From contig NZ_PXZM01000045.1 in the NCBI RefSeq assembly GCF_003013395.1, forward strand, positions 62,001 through 126,000: DNA of 64,000 nt, written 5' to 3'. Of the stretch, positions 34,954 through 44,327 are shown piece by piece. Numbering within the stretch: the first letter of the stretch is position 1; each line of letters begins with the position of its first letter. This DNA is from Brevibacillus fortis. GTDB lineage: Bacteria; Bacillota; Bacilli; Brevibacillales; Brevibacillaceae. Under the pieces are notes generated by a model that saw only the letters and a program-made list of their open reading frames with translations, was not told the origin of the DNA and made no database searches. The position numbers and the translations under genes were made by a program.

Positions 34954-35655
34954 ATGACAGAATACTTACTTAGCTTACTACAAATCATTATGATCAACCT
35001 GGTCCTGAGCGGAGACAATGCAGTCGTTATTGCTCTTGCCTGTCGCAACCTGAGTCCAGAGCTACAGAAGAAAGCCACTTTTTGGGGGAGCTTCGGTGCA
35101 ATCGGACTGCGGATCATCCTTACCTTCATTGCCATCTGGCTCTTGAATATTCCGTTTGTCCAAGTCGTCGGGGGACTTTTGCTCATCTGGATTGCGGTCA
35201 AGCTGTTAAAAGGTGAAGACGAGGACAGTCATATTGGTGGCGGAGCGAGTTTTGTTGAGGCACTCAAAACCATTATTTTTGCCGATCTGATTATGAGTTT
35301 GGACAATGTCATTGCCGTAGCCGGAGCAGCGAACGGGAACCTGGTTTTGGTCATCATCGGTCTTGCAATCAGCATCCCGCTCATCATTTGGGGAAGCCAG
35401 CTGCTGATGAAGCTGATGAACCGTTTTCCCATCATCGTATTGTTGGGGGCAGCTTTGCTCGGATATACAGCAGGAGAAATGATTGTAGGAGACAAAGCGG
35501 TTGGCAGCTTCCTGGAGGGGGTAATGCCATCGTTGCATATGATTTTGCCGGTAGCATTGGCACTTTTGGTGATTGTGATTGGAAACTATTTGAAACGAAA
35601 GGAGAAAAATGTGTTAAATAAAGAAGTGACAAATAATCATGCGGAGACACTATAG
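34954..35655 (+). CDS. TerC-family membrane protein (YjbE/YkoY-like)
   Basis: 233 residues with about seven membrane helices. NLVLSGDNAVVIALACRNL (about 14-32) and ADLIMSLDNVIAVAGAA (about 109-125) each hold the acidic SGDN/SLDN motif of TerC metal exporters. B. subtilis relatives export manganese to metallate secreted proteins. TTGGAGGGAGACATC fixes ATG 34954. No yybP-ykoY manganese riboswitch is visible upstream. The LysR gene starts two bases after the stop, so they are probably cotranscribed. Confidence 0.9.
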   Translation: MTEYLLSLLQIIMINLVLSGDNAVVIALACRNLSPELQKKATFWGSFGAIGLRIILTFIAIWLLNIPFVQVVGGLLLIWIAVKLLKGEDEDSHIGGGASFVEALKTIIFADLIMSLDNVIAVAGAANGNLVLVIIGLAISIPLIIWGSQLLMKLMNRFPIIVLLGAALLGYTAGEMIVGDKAVGSFLEGVMPSLHMILPVALALLVIVIGNYLKRKEKNVLNKEVTNNHAETL

Positions 35656-35657
35656 CT

Positions 35658-36530
35658 ATGGAATATCGCGATTGGTACATTCTCCAAACCTTGTACCAGG
35701 AACAAAACATCACAAAAACAGCCGAAAGCTTGTATTTGTCCCAGCCTGCACTGACCAAAAGACTGCGGCAGATTGAAAAAGAATTTGGCGTACAGATCGT
35801 ACAACGGGGAAGTAGAGGCGTTCATTTCACTCCACAAGGCGAATATTTGGCCAAATGCGCGGATGAAATGCTCCTCAGACTGCGCAATATCAAGGAGCAT
35901 GTCTTGAACATAGGGGACGAGGTCAATGGTACGCTCCGGCTGGGCGTTTCCAACTATTTTGCACGGTACAAGCTCCCGATGATCTTGAAAAAGTTCAAGG
36001 AAGCCTATCCAAACGTCGAGTACAAGGTGATGACTGGATGGAGCAAAGACGTGTACAAGTCCGTGTATAATCAGGACGTGCACGTAGGCTTCGTCCGGGG
36101 AAGCTACAACTGGTCGGATCAAAAGCATTTGTTGTTCGAGGAATCGGTCTATGTCGTTTCGACAGAACCCATTCATATCGACGACCTGCCCACCCTGCGG
36201 CGAATTGACTATGAGACGGATCCGATGCTGCGGGCGTTAGTGGACAACTGGTGGACCGAACGATTTTCTCAACCACCGCTGATCGGCATGGAGGTCGACA
36301 AGGCAGATACATGCAGTGAAATGGTAGCAAACGGTTTGGGGTACGCGATACTTCCACGAGGTGTGCTGAATGGCAAAGACGATTTGCACATGATTGAGTT
36401 GACAACAGCAGAAGGGGAGCCGATCAAGCGAAGTACTTGGATGTTTTATCATGCCGACTCGCTGGAATTGCAAATGGTCGAGGCATTTGTGGGCTTCATG
36501 GAGCAGGGTGAGATACCATTCATCGATTAA
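35658..36530 (+). CDS. LysR-family transcriptional regulator
   Basis: 290 residues. N-terminal winged helix (about 1-60: NITKTAESLYLSQPALTKRLRQIEKEF) and a periplasmic-binding-like effector domain (about 90-285). It is translationally close to terC but is followed, after a terminator, by an AbrB-type membrane gene and tctCBA, and LysR proteins often control such carboxylate uptake operons. Its target cannot be decided from sequence. Confidence 0.9.
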   Translation: MEYRDWYILQTLYQEQNITKTAESLYLSQPALTKRLRQIEKEFGVQIVQRGSRGVHFTPQGEYLAKCADEMLLRLRNIKEHVLNIGDEVNGTLRLGVSNYFARYKLPMILKKFKEAYPNVEYKVMTGWSKDVYKSVYNQDVHVGFVRGSYNWSDQKHLLFEESVYVVSTEPIHIDDLPTLRRIDYETDPMLRALVDNWWTERFSQPPLIGMEVDKADTCSEMVANGLGYAILPRGVLNGKDDLHMIELTTAEGEPIKRSTWMFYHADSLELQMVEAFVGFMEQGEIPFID

Positions 36531-36544
36531 GCAAGGAAAAAGGA

Positions 36545-36587
36545 ACTGCTGGGAACTCTCCGAATCTGTGGAGCCAGCAGTTTTTTT
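36545..36587 (+). terminator. Terminator after the LysR gene
   Basis: ACTGCTGG pairs with CCAGCAGT with an inner CTCC/GGAG, followed by seven T. Confidence 0.85.
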
Positions 36588-36735
36588 CTGTGAAAAACGT
36601 CTCGACGTTATTCATTCAAGGAATCGCCAACGATAACCATTTTGTATTTTTGCTGCGAGAACAATTGTTTTACACTAGGTGTACCCCCACCTTAGAAGCT
36701 TCATACAACGTCAGAAAGTAGGAGAGGGAACGCTT

Positions 36736-37803
36736 ATGCTACTACGCATTCTGTTTACATTGCTGCTCGGATCACTGGGAGGCTGGTTGTTTGCTACTAT
36801 CCACAGCCCACTTCCTTGGCTGCTCGGAGCGCTAGTCACGACAGTTGTTTGCAATATGATTGGGGTCAAAAATCTGTGGATTCCCCGTTGGTTTCGTCAA
36901 GCTGGATTGACAGTGATCGGGATCACCCTTGGTCTGCGTATGACACCTGAAATCGTGGAGACGATGACGGGGCACATCGGATTGATGCTCATCACAACGC
37001 TTTTGACGATCTTGATCAGTTTGGTGAACGCTTGGATATTTTATAAAGTCTGCCGCGTGGACGGAATAACGGCGATCTTCAGCAATATTCCCGGCGGATT
37101 ATCAGAAATGGTCTCGGTCGGGCAAACGGCGGGAGGAAATCAACAAGTCATCACGATTTTTCACTCGATCCGTGCGATCAGCGTCGTGCTTTGTACCCCT
37201 TATCTTGTGGCATTTCTACCTACCCATGCTGCGGTACAGTCGGCTACTACAGAACACATGCTGGGGCTTGGACAGACAGTAATGATCCTTGTGGCTGGTG
37301 TCATTGGAGCGCTGATTGCGTCACGCTGTTATATACCTGCCCCGTTCTTGCTAGGTGCCTTGCTCGTGACCGCTTTGATTTCGATGAATACATCGCTTGT
37401 GGGAGAGAGTCCCGTGTTGCCAAGTATCTTGGTCCAAGTGGCGCAAATATTCATCGGGGTCAGCATCGGTCTTGGCTTCAAACGAGAGGACATCGCCAAA
37501 AACCGCCGATTCTTTCTGTTCGGCCTGATGCATTCCTTGTTCTTGTTCGTCATGGTGATTGCGCTTGCTATCGGTATTTCTTACATGACTGATACCGATA
37601 TCGTGACGGCGATTCTGGCTACAGTACCAGGTGGACTCGCCGAAATGAGCTTGACTGCCTTGGCGACAGGAGCCGATCCGCTCTTAGTGACGGCGTTTCA
37701 TCTGTTTCGTGTGGTCCTTGTACTTACGCTGTTTTCCTTCGGCGCTCGTGCGTGGGCGAACCGTCACAGCAGGATAAAACAGCCAAAGGAGACCAGCGCC
37801 TGA
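36736..37803 (+). CDS. AbrB-family membrane protein (duplicated AbrB domain, PF05145)
   Basis: 355 residues with about ten hydrophobic helices arranged as an internal repeat: GGLSEMVSVG in the first half and the matching VPGGLAEMSLTALATGADP in the second. This is the membrane family named AbrB/aidB regulator in databases, not the DNA-binding AbrB. It often neighbours tripartite tricarboxylate transporters. GGAGAGGG before ATG 36736 marks the start. Transport or regulation of carboxylates is inference from context. Confidence 0.85.
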   Translation: MLLRILFTLLLGSLGGWLFATIHSPLPWLLGALVTTVVCNMIGVKNLWIPRWFRQAGLTVIGITLGLRMTPEIVETMTGHIGLMLITTLLTILISLVNAWIFYKVCRVDGITAIFSNIPGGLSEMVSVGQTAGGNQQVITIFHSIRAISVVLCTPYLVAFLPTHAAVQSATTEHMLGLGQTVMILVAGVIGALIASRCYIPAPFLLGALLVTALISMNTSLVGESPVLPSILVQVAQIFIGVSIGLGFKREDIAKNRRFFLFGLMHSLFLFVMVIALAIGISYMTDTDIVTAILATVPGGLAEMSLTALATGADPLLVTAFHLFRVVLVLTLFSFGARAWANRHSRIKQPKETSA

Positions 37804-37831
37804 AGCTGTTTTACAGTCGAATCGATTGCAA

Positions 37832-37869
37832 GGCCTGTACGTTCCCTGATCGGAACGGCAGGTCTTTTT
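37832..37869 (+). terminator. Terminator after the AbrB-type gene
   Basis: GGCCTG, CGTTCC and their partners GGAACG, CAGGTC form a stem with small bulges, followed by five T. Confidence 0.8.
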
Positions 37870-37929
37870 GGCGTGAAAAAAATGAAAAAAATCATAAAAA
37901 TGAATTTTATCAAAATAATCTGAACAAAC

Positions 37930-37946
37930 TAGGAAGCGTTTTCATC
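37930..37946 (+). promoter_or_regulatory. Near-consensus CcpA cre box 1 upstream of tctC
   Basis: TAGGAAGCGTTTTCATC matches the cre consensus WTGNNARCGNWWWCAWW except at the second and last positions. Confidence 0.5.
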
Positions 37947-37971
37947 CAATGCTATGATCTCCTTAACTTAA

Positions 37972-37988
37972 TTGAAAACGCTATCAAT
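37972..37988 (+). promoter_or_regulatory. Perfect CcpA cre box 2 upstream of tctC
   Basis: TTGAAAACGCTATCAAT fits WTGNNARCGNWWWCAWW at every position. It ends just before the ribosome binding site of tctC, where bound CcpA would act as a roadblock. It starts 42 bases, four helical turns, after box 1. Confidence 0.7.
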
Positions 37989-38004
37989 CGAGGGGGTTAA
38001 TAAA

Positions 38005-39030
38005 ATGAAAAACGTAAAGAAATGGACCGGAGTACTCCTCACTACAACACTGGCATTGAGCCTCGCAGCCTGTGGAGGTGGTGGTGGGCAGACAGCATCC
38101 TCTGGAGGTGCTTCTACCTATCCGGAAAAACCAATCTCGGTAATCGCTCCGTCGGGCGCAGGCGGCGGTTTGGATAAAACAGCGCGCTCCCTCGCAAAGG
38201 TGATGTCAGCAACCAAGCTAGTGGACAAGACGATCTCCGTTGAAAACAAGCCAGGTGGCGGACAGGCAGTAGGCTTGGCTGATTTCGTGACGCAGGACAA
38301 GAAAAACAACTATAAGCTCCTGCTTCCGTCTACACCAATTGTCATCAACAATGTGAAAAAAGAAGGGAGCAGCCCGCATTCCTACAATGATATGACCCCG
38401 TTGGCACAATTGACGAAAGATTACGGCGCAATCGTAGTAGCAGCCGATTCTCCATACAAGGATCTGAAATCGTTAATGGATGCAATCAAAGCAGATCCAA
38501 CCAAAGTAACGGTTGCAGGCGGTTCTGCTCCTGGGTCGCTTGATCACTTGACCTTTTTGATGCCAGCTGTAAAAGCGGGAATTGATCCGAAATCAGTGAA
38601 ATACATCTCCTACGATGGTGGAGGAGAAGCGATCGCATCACTCTTAGGTGGTAATGCTGACGTACTGGCAACAGATGTATCCGGTTCCGGTGAATACGTG
38701 AAATCCGGTAAAGTAAGAATCCTGGGTGTTTCTTCCCCTGAGCGCTTGAAAGGTATGTTCAAGGACATTCCGACCTACAAAGAATCCGGTTATGACACGG
38801 AGCTGATCAACTGGCGCGGTGTATTCGGACCAAAAGAAATGACACCAGATGCTGTTGCTTACTGGGAGCAAAAATTGAAAGCGATGACAGAGACTCCTGA
38901 GTGGAAAGCAGAGTTGGAAGCAAACGGCTGGGACGATGGATACAAAAGCGGTGCAGACTTCAAGAGCTACCTAGCTGAGCAAGAAAAAATGTTCAAAGAA
39001 ATCCTGGGCTTGCTCGGAATGGCGAAATAA
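38005..39030 (+). CDS. tctC: Tripartite tricarboxylate transporter, solute-binding protein TctC
   Basis: 341 residues. A lipoprotein signal (LALSLAAC, cleavage before Cys at about 23) and a Gly-Gly linker precede a TctC/Bug fold: YPEKPISVIAPSGAGGGLDKTARSLAK (about 39-65 in blocks) and VENKPGGGQAVGLADF. It binds citrate or another tri- or dicarboxylate outside the membrane. GAGGGGG precedes ATG. It is first of tctC-tctB-tctA and lies behind two cre boxes, so carbon catabolite repression is likely. Confidence 0.93.
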   Translation: MKNVKKWTGVLLTTTLALSLAACGGGGGQTASSGGASTYPEKPISVIAPSGAGGGLDKTARSLAKVMSATKLVDKTISVENKPGGGQAVGLADFVTQDKKNNYKLLLPSTPIVINNVKKEGSSPHSYNDMTPLAQLTKDYGAIVVAADSPYKDLKSLMDAIKADPTKVTVAGGSAPGSLDHLTFLMPAVKAGIDPKSVKYISYDGGGEAIASLLGGNADVLATDVSGSGEYVKSGKVRILGVSSPERLKGMFKDIPTYKESGYDTELINWRGVFGPKEMTPDAVAYWEQKLKAMTETPEWKAELEANGWDDGYKSGADFKSYLAEQEKMFKEILGLLGMAK

Positions 39031-39111
39031 AAAGGGTTGATGGGGGGTGGAGAAGGAGCGATTCTTCTCCTCCTTCATTCTGGATTCTTGTACGAACAGG
39101 AGGGAACATAC

Positions 39112-39573
39112 GTGAGCAAAACATTTGACCGCTTCGCCAGTCTGATTTTTCTCGTGTTGGGTGTAGCATTTGTGGTTGGCAGCCAAACCATCTCCGCGAG
39201 CGCTTACGGCAGCAATGTTGGACCAAACATTTTTCCGATGGGACTCGGAAGCCTTCTGATTCTGCTCAGTCTGCGATTGTTTTATGAGACGTTCAAATAC
39301 AAGCAAGAGGGCGAAAAAGAGAGGCAAAAGCTCGATTACAAACGGTTCCTCATCATTCTTGTGGCGGCATTATTCTACGTACTGCTTTTAGAGGAAATCG
39401 GCTATGTGGTCAGCACCTTCCTTTTCCTTTTAGTTGGATTTCAGACGATGCAGAAAGGGAAGTGGCTCAACAGCGTGCTCATTTCCGGAGCGTTTTCATT
39501 CGGTGTCTACTTGTTGTACGTGGAAGTTCTCGATGGCACATTGCCCGGTTTGCCAACATGGTTAGGCTTGTAG
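39112..39573 (+). CDS. tctB: Tripartite tricarboxylate transporter, small membrane subunit TctB
   Basis: 153 residues with four membrane helices; GSNVGPNIFPMGLGSLLIL (about 36-54) is the TctB signature. GTG start after AGGAGGGAACATAC; the longer frame from 39037 lacks this. It forms the membrane part with TctA. It lies 81 bases after tctC and 12 before tctA. Confidence 0.9.
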   Translation: MSKTFDRFASLIFLVLGVAFVVGSQTISASAYGSNVGPNIFPMGLGSLLILLSLRLFYETFKYKQEGEKERQKLDYKRFLIILVAALFYVLLLEEIGYVVSTFLFLLVGFQTMQKGKWLNSVLISGAFSFGVYLLYVEVLDGTLPGLPTWLGL

Positions 39574-39585
39574 GAGGTGGATGAA

Positions 39586-41109
39586 ATGGGTGCGATTGAC
39601 TATTTGCTGAACGGATTTGCCACTGCCCTGCAATGGCAAAATATCATCTTTGCGTTTGTCGGCGTCTTGATCGGGACAGTAGTCGGGGTATTGCCAGGGA
39701 TTGGGCCAATCAGTGGCGTGGCCTTGTTGATTCCGGTGACAGCGTCGTTGACGAGTGGACTGCCGCCAGAAGCAGCGGCGACCAGCGCGATTATTTTGCT
39801 GGCAGGGGTTTACTACGGAGCGATGTACGGCGGCTCTACCACTTCGATTTTGTTAAATACTCCTGGTGAATCATCTTCCGTCGTTACCGTACTGGATGGA
39901 TACCCGATGGCCAAGCAGGGAAGAGCGGGAGTCGCTCTCTCCATCGCTGCGATTGGTTCGTTTTTTGCAGGGCTTGTCTCGCTTATCGGTCTGGTATTTT
40001 TGGCAGAGCCACTCTCTGAAGTCGCACTCAAGCTCAGTCCGGCAGATGAGTTTTCGCTAATGATCTTGGGGTTATGTGCACTGAGCGGGCTGGCAGGCAA
40101 GTCCGTGACTAAAGCATTGATGATGACCGTTTTTGGGTTATTGATCGCGACGATCGGGCTGGACAATGTATCCGGCGTGGCGCGGTTTACCTTTGATATG
40201 CCTGAGCTATATTCCGGTTTGGAATTTTTAACGATTGCCGTAGGCGTATTTGCGCTTGGAGAAGTGTTCAAGACGATCCTCGAACGTGATGTGAATGAGG
40301 GGGAGATCGCCAAAATCTCCCGAATTATACCGACCAAGCAAGATTTGAAGGAAAGTGCTGGACCGATTCTCCGCGGATCGCTGGTTGGATTCTTCAAAGG
40401 AATTGTTCCTGGTTCTGGTGCAACACTGGCATCCTTCCTCGCCTATTTATTGGAAAAGAAAATCAGTAAAACGCCTGAAAAATTCGGCAAAGGGGCAATC
40501 GCTGGCGTAGCGGCTCCAGAGTCGGCGAATAACGCAGCATCTGGCGGGGCGATGATTCCCCTTCTGACCTTGGGGATTCCGGGAACAGGGACGACAGCGG
40601 TATTGATGGGTGCACTGATTATGTACAACGTGCAGCCAGGCCCACTCTTGTTTGAAGATCATCCGGACATCGCTTGGGGCTTGATCGCTAGTATGTTCAT
40701 CGGTAACGTAATGCTCTTGATCCTCAACATGCCGCTCGTAAAAGTGTTTGCGAAGCTGATTGAGACACCGCCTAAATATTTGATCCCGATGATCGTTGCT
40801 ATTTCCGTGTTCGGAGTGTACGCAGTACGAGTCTCGGTATTTGATCTGGTCTTGCTACTCCTCTGTGGACTCGTGGGTTACTTCTTGGCGAAAAACGATT
40901 TCCCAATGGCTCCACTCGTTCTGGGCTTGGTCTTGGGTCCGATGATTGAAAACAACTTGCGACGCGCGCTGACGACGTCCAATGGTGATTTTTCTATCTT
41001 TATTCAAAAGCCAGTATCGCTGGTGTTTCTGATCATTGCGTTTCTCTGGATCACCGTTCCCTTGATCATGAAAATGAGAGGGAAGAAAGTAATCGTGAAC
41101 GAAGAATAG
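39586..41109 (+). CDS. tctA: Tripartite tricarboxylate transporter, large membrane subunit TctA
   Basis: 507 residues, about twelve helices. GTVVGVLPGIGPISGVALLIP (first repeat, about 26-46) and GIVPGSGATLASFLAY plus PLLTLGIPGTGTTAVL give the conserved Gly/Pro-rich TctA motifs. It is the channel subunit driven by an ion gradient. TAGGAGGTGGATGAA before ATG 39586. It closes the tct operon; a methyltransferase gene starts 15 bases later and may be cotranscribed. Confidence 0.95.
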   Translation: MGAIDYLLNGFATALQWQNIIFAFVGVLIGTVVGVLPGIGPISGVALLIPVTASLTSGLPPEAAATSAIILLAGVYYGAMYGGSTTSILLNTPGESSSVVTVLDGYPMAKQGRAGVALSIAAIGSFFAGLVSLIGLVFLAEPLSEVALKLSPADEFSLMILGLCALSGLAGKSVTKALMMTVFGLLIATIGLDNVSGVARFTFDMPELYSGLEFLTIAVGVFALGEVFKTILERDVNEGEIAKISRIIPTKQDLKESAGPILRGSLVGFFKGIVPGSGATLASFLAYLLEKKISKTPEKFGKGAIAGVAAPESANNAASGGAMIPLLTLGIPGTGTTAVLMGALIMYNVQPGPLLFEDHPDIAWGLIASMFIGNVMLLILNMPLVKVFAKLIETPPKYLIPMIVAISVFGVYAVRVSVFDLVLLLLCGLVGYFLAKNDFPMAPLVLGLVLGPMIENNLRRALTTSNGDFSIFIQKPVSLVFLIIAFLWITVPLIMKMRGKKVIVNEE

Positions 41110-41124
41110 AGGAGGGCCATTCTC

Positions 41125-41907
41125 ATGCGCGATGACAAAAAGATCAAAGAAGAAGTCAAACAGCAGTTCGGTGCGAATGCCGAAAAGTATGTGAATAGCC
41201 AGACGCACGCTACGGGAGAGGATCTTGCTCTCCTGGCACCATGGCTGAATCCGTTGCCTGATTCGGTGTTTCTCGATGTGGCGACAGGTGGTGGTCATCT
41301 TACGAAGGCGATCGCTCCACATGTCGGTCAAGTCATTGCGACAGATTTGACACAGCCGATGCTTGCGGCGGCGCGAAACCATCTGAAGTCTCACGCAAGC
41401 AATGTCCTCTATGTGGTCGCAGACGCAGAAGCACTGCCATTTCTGAACGAATCCTTTGATGCAGTCGGGTGCAGAATCGCGGCTCATCACTTCCCGAACC
41501 CAGAGGAGTTTGTAAAAGAAGTGGCCCGTGTCCTGAAGCCGGGTGGAAAGTTCGTGCTGATCGACAACATCGCAGCAGAGGATGAAAAGCTGGATCGATT
41601 TGTGAATACGCTGGAGAAACTGCGCGATACCAGCCATGTACGTAGCTACTCACGCTCCGAATGGTTGAAGTGGATGGAGCAAGCGGGTCTGGTGGAGAGC
41701 CAGTCGCGCATTCGGAAAAAGACGTTCCCGTATTCGAGTTGGGTCAGACGTACGACAGAGTCTGAGGAACAGGTCGAGCAAGTTACCGCGCATATTACAA
41801 GTGCTGATGAAAAAATCCAAGCCTACTTTGCTGTAAAAAAAGAGGGCGAGCAAGTCGTTTCCATCCAAGTAGATGAATGGATGGCGCTGTTTGAAAAGCT
41901 AGAATGA
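41125..41907 (+). CDS. Class I SAM-dependent methyltransferase
   Basis: 260 residues. SAM loop VFLDVATGGGHLTKAIAPHV (about 48-67), VIATDLTQPML and ADAEALPFLNESFDAVGCR (about 99-117) are Methyltransf_11 motifs, and VARVLKPGGKFVLID is the post-II motif. It is close to the UbiE/YcgJ-like group; the substrate is unknown. GAGGAGGGCC precedes the ATG. It lies just after tctA on the same strand and ends with a terminator, so it is likely the last gene of that transcript. Confidence 0.88.
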   Translation: MRDDKKIKEEVKQQFGANAEKYVNSQTHATGEDLALLAPWLNPLPDSVFLDVATGGGHLTKAIAPHVGQVIATDLTQPMLAAARNHLKSHASNVLYVVADAEALPFLNESFDAVGCRIAAHHFPNPEEFVKEVARVLKPGGKFVLIDNIAAEDEKLDRFVNTLEKLRDTSHVRSYSRSEWLKWMEQAGLVESQSRIRKKTFPYSSWVRRTTESEEQVEQVTAHITSADEKIQAYFAVKKEGEQVVSIQVDEWMALFEKLE

Positions 41908-41931
41908 TAAGGACGATGCTTCTAAGCTGGT

Positions 41932-41967
41932 CCCCGCTTACGATCAAGCGGGGGCTTGTTCTTTTTT
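41932..41967 (+). terminator. Terminator of the tct-methyltransferase unit
   Basis: CCCCGCTT, loop ACGATC, AAGCGGGG, then a T-rich tract. Confidence 0.8.
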
Positions 41968-42141
41968 ATATGGGTACCTAAGTAACGATTCGTAATGATA
42001 AGGGCTGTTTTCACGACGGTTTTTGGCATTATATGTTTGGTATCTTGGTTTGTATTTACTATTCGTTTGAATTCGGTCAATATAGAGTACAAATGGTCTA
42101 TATGAAGGAAAATATGCTACTATAACCACAGGAGGTATGTG

Positions 42142-42594
42142 ATGGATGAAGTTGACCTGAGAATTGTTCAATTGCTCGAGGAAAACGGAAGGATATCTCA
42201 CGAGGAAATCAGCAAGCTGCTGCACATCTCGCGACCGGCTGTCCACCAACGGGTTGCCAAGCTCGAAAAGAATGGCGTTATCAAGGGATACCGTGGCATC
42301 ATTGACTGGAGAAAATTAGATCAAAAGCTGAAGGTATTGATCTTCGTCAAAGCAAGATGTCAGAACTTCAAGGAACTCACAGCAAAGATTGTGAACGTTC
42401 AGGTACCAAACGTGACCATCATCGAATGCCAACGGCTCGCGGGAGAGTGGTGTATGATGCTAAAAGTACGTGCAACGGCATCGGAAGATATCACCAATCT
42501 GATCGATGAAATGGTTCAGTATGACGAAATACTGGAAACCTCTACGACCTTCGTCTTGTCGACGATCTACGAGGATGGATGGAAAGAAATTTGA
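42142..42594 (+). CDS. Lrp/AsnC-family transcriptional regulator
   Basis: 150 residues. N-terminal helix-turn-helix (about 5-55: RISHEEISKLLHISRPAVHQRVAKLEKNG) and a C-terminal RAM domain (about 65-145). GGAGG six bases before ATG 42142. Lrp-type proteins often control amino-acid export, and an EamA permease gene follows 19 bases later, so this is a probable regulator-exporter pair. Confidence 0.9.
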   Translation: MDEVDLRIVQLLEENGRISHEEISKLLHISRPAVHQRVAKLEKNGVIKGYRGIIDWRKLDQKLKVLIFVKARCQNFKELTAKIVNVQVPNVTIIECQRLAGEWCMMLKVRATASEDITNLIDEMVQYDEILETSTTFVLSTIYEDGWKEI

Positions 42595-42613
42595 CAACCA
42601 AGGTGGAAACACA

Positions 42614-43579
42614 ATGACAGGAAAAAAAGATTCGAAATTATTTGTCGTTACGATTGCGTTGCTAGCGGTCTACATTTTTTGGGGAGGTACTTATCTCGGA
42701 ATGAAGATCGCCATAGAATCGATGCCTCCCTTTATTATGGCGGGCGCACGATTTTTTCTGGCGGGATTGATCCTGTTCCTGATCGGACGTTGGAAGGGAG
42801 CAGAGCTGCCCAGTGCTGTCGAATGGAAAGGGGCCGGAATTGTTGGGGCGTTACTGCTTCTGGGAGGCAACGGGGTTGTCGCATGGGCACAGCTCAAGGT
42901 ACCGTCAGCAATTGCTTCCTTACTAGTCGCTACGGTTCCATTATGGATTCTCGTCTTCAACTGGATCGGTGGCAGCAAGCAGAAGCCAACAGTTGGCGTC
43001 ATGGGAGGAATTCTGTTTGGGTTGGCAGGGATCGCTGTGCTGGTTGTCCATCCCGGGGGCACAGGTAATCAAGGGGTGGATACTATCGGAATTCTGGCGC
43101 TCCTGTTTGCCTCGATCTGCTGGTCAGTGGGATCGTTGTATTCGCGTAATGCGAAGCTCCCGGCATCACCAGTGATGGCGACCGCCTTGCAAATGATCAT
43201 CGGAGGAATTTTGCTGGGGATTGCGTCGCTGTTTCTCGACGATTGGACGAAGCTGCATCTGTCGGAGATTACCCTGCGTTCCTGGATTGCCTTTGGCTAT
43301 TTAGTTGGATTCGGTTCCATTGTCGCCTACACGGCGTATATTTGGCTTTTAAAAAATGCAGAGCCTTCACTGGTCTCCACATACGCCTATGTGAACCCGA
43401 TTGTCGCAGTATTTTTAGGCTGGCTGATCGCTGATGAACAATTGACGAGCCAAACCTTGATGGCTGCTGTCATGATCATCGCAGCTGTTGCCATCATCAC
43501 GATGTTTCGGGGAAAGCGTCCAGGTGCGACACAACCGGTAGCAGGAAATGAAAAGGGGAAGCTTCAGGTTCATAAATGA
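42614..43579 (+). CDS. EamA-family (DMT) permease
   Basis: 321 residues, ten helices in two EamA repeats. YIFWGGTYLGMKIAIESMPP (about 15-34) is the N-terminal signature, and SIVAYTAYIWLLKNAEPSLVSTYAYVNP marks the second repeat. It probably exports an amino acid or a metabolite. AAGGTGGAAACACA before ATG 42614; the frame upstream overlaps the Lrp gene in another phase. The last codons lie inside a bidirectional terminator stem. Confidence 0.9.
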   Translation: MTGKKDSKLFVVTIALLAVYIFWGGTYLGMKIAIESMPPFIMAGARFFLAGLILFLIGRWKGAELPSAVEWKGAGIVGALLLLGGNGVVAWAQLKVPSAIASLLVATVPLWILVFNWIGGSKQKPTVGVMGGILFGLAGIAVLVVHPGGTGNQGVDTIGILALLFASICWSVGSLYSRNAKLPASPVMATALQMIIGGILLGIASLFLDDWTKLHLSEITLRSWIAFGYLVGFGSIVAYTAYIWLLKNAEPSLVSTYAYVNPIVAVFLGWLIADEQLTSQTLMAAVMIIAAVAIITMFRGKRPGATQPVAGNEKGKLQVHK

Positions 43580-43596
43580 AGCTTCCCCTTCTTTTT
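43553..43596. terminator. Bidirectional terminator overlapping the permease stop codon
   Basis: AAGGGGAAGCTTCA (43553-43566) pairs perfectly with TGAAGCTTCCCCTT (43577-43590), followed by CTTTTT; AAAA on the left serves the minus strand. The permease stop TGA is the first triplet of the right arm. Confidence 0.85.
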
Positions 43597-43607
43597 GCCA
43601 ACAGGCA

Positions 43608-44327
43608 TTATTTGGCCGCTTTTTGCGGAACCCAGCGGTATTTTCTTTCCGGACGTCCGACGGTTCCATAGAACGTCTCGACCGTCACTTCATTAATAGA
43701 GACGAGAAATTCGAGGTATCTGCGCACGGTCGAATGGCTCATGCCAGCCAGTGCAGCGAGATCATCGGCATTCATGCTTTGGGTGGTCTCCTGCATCTTG
43801 TCCCGGATCAGCTTTAATGTCAGCTTGTCGATGCCTTTCGGGAGAGTGGCGACAGTCTCAACAGTTTTGGTAGCGGGAGTGTGTGCGGCTTTCGTAAATA
43901 GCTTGTCCACGGCTGTTTGATCAATGGTTGTATGCTGCTGCAGCTGACGTCTTGTATTAGCATATTGCTCCAAGGTAGACATGAATTTATCGATCATAAT
44001 CGGTTTGATGATGTAGCTGTATGCCCCGCCACGTATCGCTTCACGCACGGTTTCCACATCGTTTGCCGCTGTGATCATGACCACATCAATCCCGCGAAAA
44101 TGCTTCCGTACTTCACGCAACAGGTCAATCCCGTTCATATCCGGCAAATAAATATCCAAGAGCAGCACATCCGGCGTAACGACGTGAAGCATCTCCAATG
44201 CCTGTTTTCCAGTCGTGGCCGTGGCAATAATCTGGAATCCTTCCAGTTTACTTGTGAATTGTTCATAGATTCTCGCTGCAATTTCGTCATCTTCCACGAT
44301 CATGACGGTAATGGGTTTCTCAGACAT
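43608..44327 (-). CDS. CitB/DctR-family response regulator
   Basis: 239 residues. Receiver domain (about 1-120) with acidic pocket EDDE, phosphorylated Asp in VLLLDIYLPDMNGID (about 52-66) and KPI. The C-terminal DNA-binding part (about 160-235: MNADDLAALAGMSHSTVRRYLEFL) is the CitT/DcuR type. Start ATG 44327 follows GAGAGGGGG and overlaps the kinase stop by 8 bases, indicating coupling. B. subtilis CitT controls a citrate transporter; here tctCBA 2.5 kb away is the likely target. Confidence 0.92.
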   Translation of the reverse strand: MSEKPITVMIVEDDEIAARIYEQFTSKLEGFQIIATATTGKQALEMLHVVTPDVLLLDIYLPDMNGIDLLREVRKHFRGIDVVMITAANDVETVREAIRGGAYSYIIKPIMIDKFMSTLEQYANTRRQLQQHTTIDQTAVDKLFTKAAHTPATKTVETVATLPKGIDKLTLKLIRDKMQETTQSMNADDLAALAGMSHSTVRRYLEFLVSINEVTVETFYGTVGRPERKYRWVPQKAAK

